Notes under the pieces: generated by a model
Told to the model about the DNA's origin: nothing
The model's database searches: none
What the model saw: only the letters and a program-made list of their open reading frames with translations
Source of the DNA: DATNNN01 sp035601815
Lineage (GTDB): Bacteria > Pseudomonadota > Alphaproteobacteria > Rhizobiales > Xanthobacteraceae
Assembly (NCBI GenBank): GCA_035601815.1
Contig: DATNNN010000146.1
Span: 1 to 6,085 of the forward strand
DNA length: 6,085 bases
Reading direction: 5' to 3'
Translations under genes and position numbers: made by a program
In this document: positions 6,021-6,085 of the stretch, piece by piece
Layout of the letters: every line of letters starts with the position of its first letter
Numbering within the stretch: the first letter of the stretch is position 1

Positions 6021-6085
6021 GTGAGCGATGCGAAAGTTTCCACGCGGCGCGTGAAGCCCGATCAAGCGGGCGTCGGCGAAGCCGC
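6021..6085 (+). CDS. Start of a divergent plus-strand gene, function not recognisable (first 21 residues only)
   Basis: A GTG at 6021 is preceded by AAGGA (6008-6012) with 8-nt spacing and opens a frame that is uninterrupted to the window edge. The visible N-terminus begins MSDAKVSTRR and continues with Lys, Pro, Asp, Gln and Gly residues. It is hydrophilic and basic, with no signal peptide or membrane segment. An ATG at 6028 in another frame closes after eight codons, so it is not a competitor. The peptide is too short to assign a family. Divergent placement with a 65-nt shared spacer would suit a regulator of the dehydrogenase operon, but this is only a positional guess. Confidence 0.55.
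   Translation, partial: MSDAKVSTRRVKPDQAGVGEA

Noticed and set aside
4223..6043. A 606-codon minus-strand frame overlapping the acyl-CoA dehydrogenase in another register
   Set aside because: Arg/Pro/Gly-rich low-complexity translation without motifs; it mirrors the dehydrogenase codons shifted by one and has no ribosome-binding site of its own.

Overview
The window comes from a high-GC bacterial chromosome, most probably an alphaproteobacterium. The clearest pointers are the N-terminal half of DXP synthase, which reads like Rhizobiales/Rhodospirillales Dxs, and the order deacetylase - xseB - dxs, which I recall as common in that class. This assignment is from memory of protein families, not from a search. 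No tRNA, rRNA, CRISPR array, insertion sequence or integration scar was seen, and coding density is very high.

Almost all of the window is one minus-strand gene train. Read in the direction of transcription, from high to low coordinates, it is: an acyl-CoA dehydrogenase with a C-terminal extension (5955-4165); an HSDL2-like short-chain dehydrogenase (4123-3254); a zinc-dependent histone-deacetylase-family amidohydrolase (3249-2323); the exonuclease VII small subunit xseB (2302-2045); a pirin-family bicupin (2029-1109); and dxs, cut by the left window edge (1050-1). The gaps are 41, 4, 20, 15 and 58 nt, so the genes are probably co-transcribed. Each gene has its own ribosome-binding site. Three of the six use GTG or TTG starts. 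A plausible promoter lies just upstream of the dehydrogenase (about 5976-6006). At the right edge a plus-strand gene starts divergently at 6021, and only 21 codons of it are visible.

Functionally the cluster mixes acyl-CoA/lipid oxidation (dehydrogenase, SDR), deacylation (deacetylase), DNA repair (XseB), a metal-dependent regulator or dioxygenase (pirin) and isoprenoid precursor synthesis (Dxs, from pyruvate and glyceraldehyde 3-phosphate). The deacetylase - xseB - dxs core looks ordinary. The less expected parts are the pirin gene between xseB and dxs, and an imperfect 25-nt inverted repeat across the pirin stop codon. I found no convincing undescribed system: the window is essentially housekeeping and accessory metabolism, and the findings below are modest.
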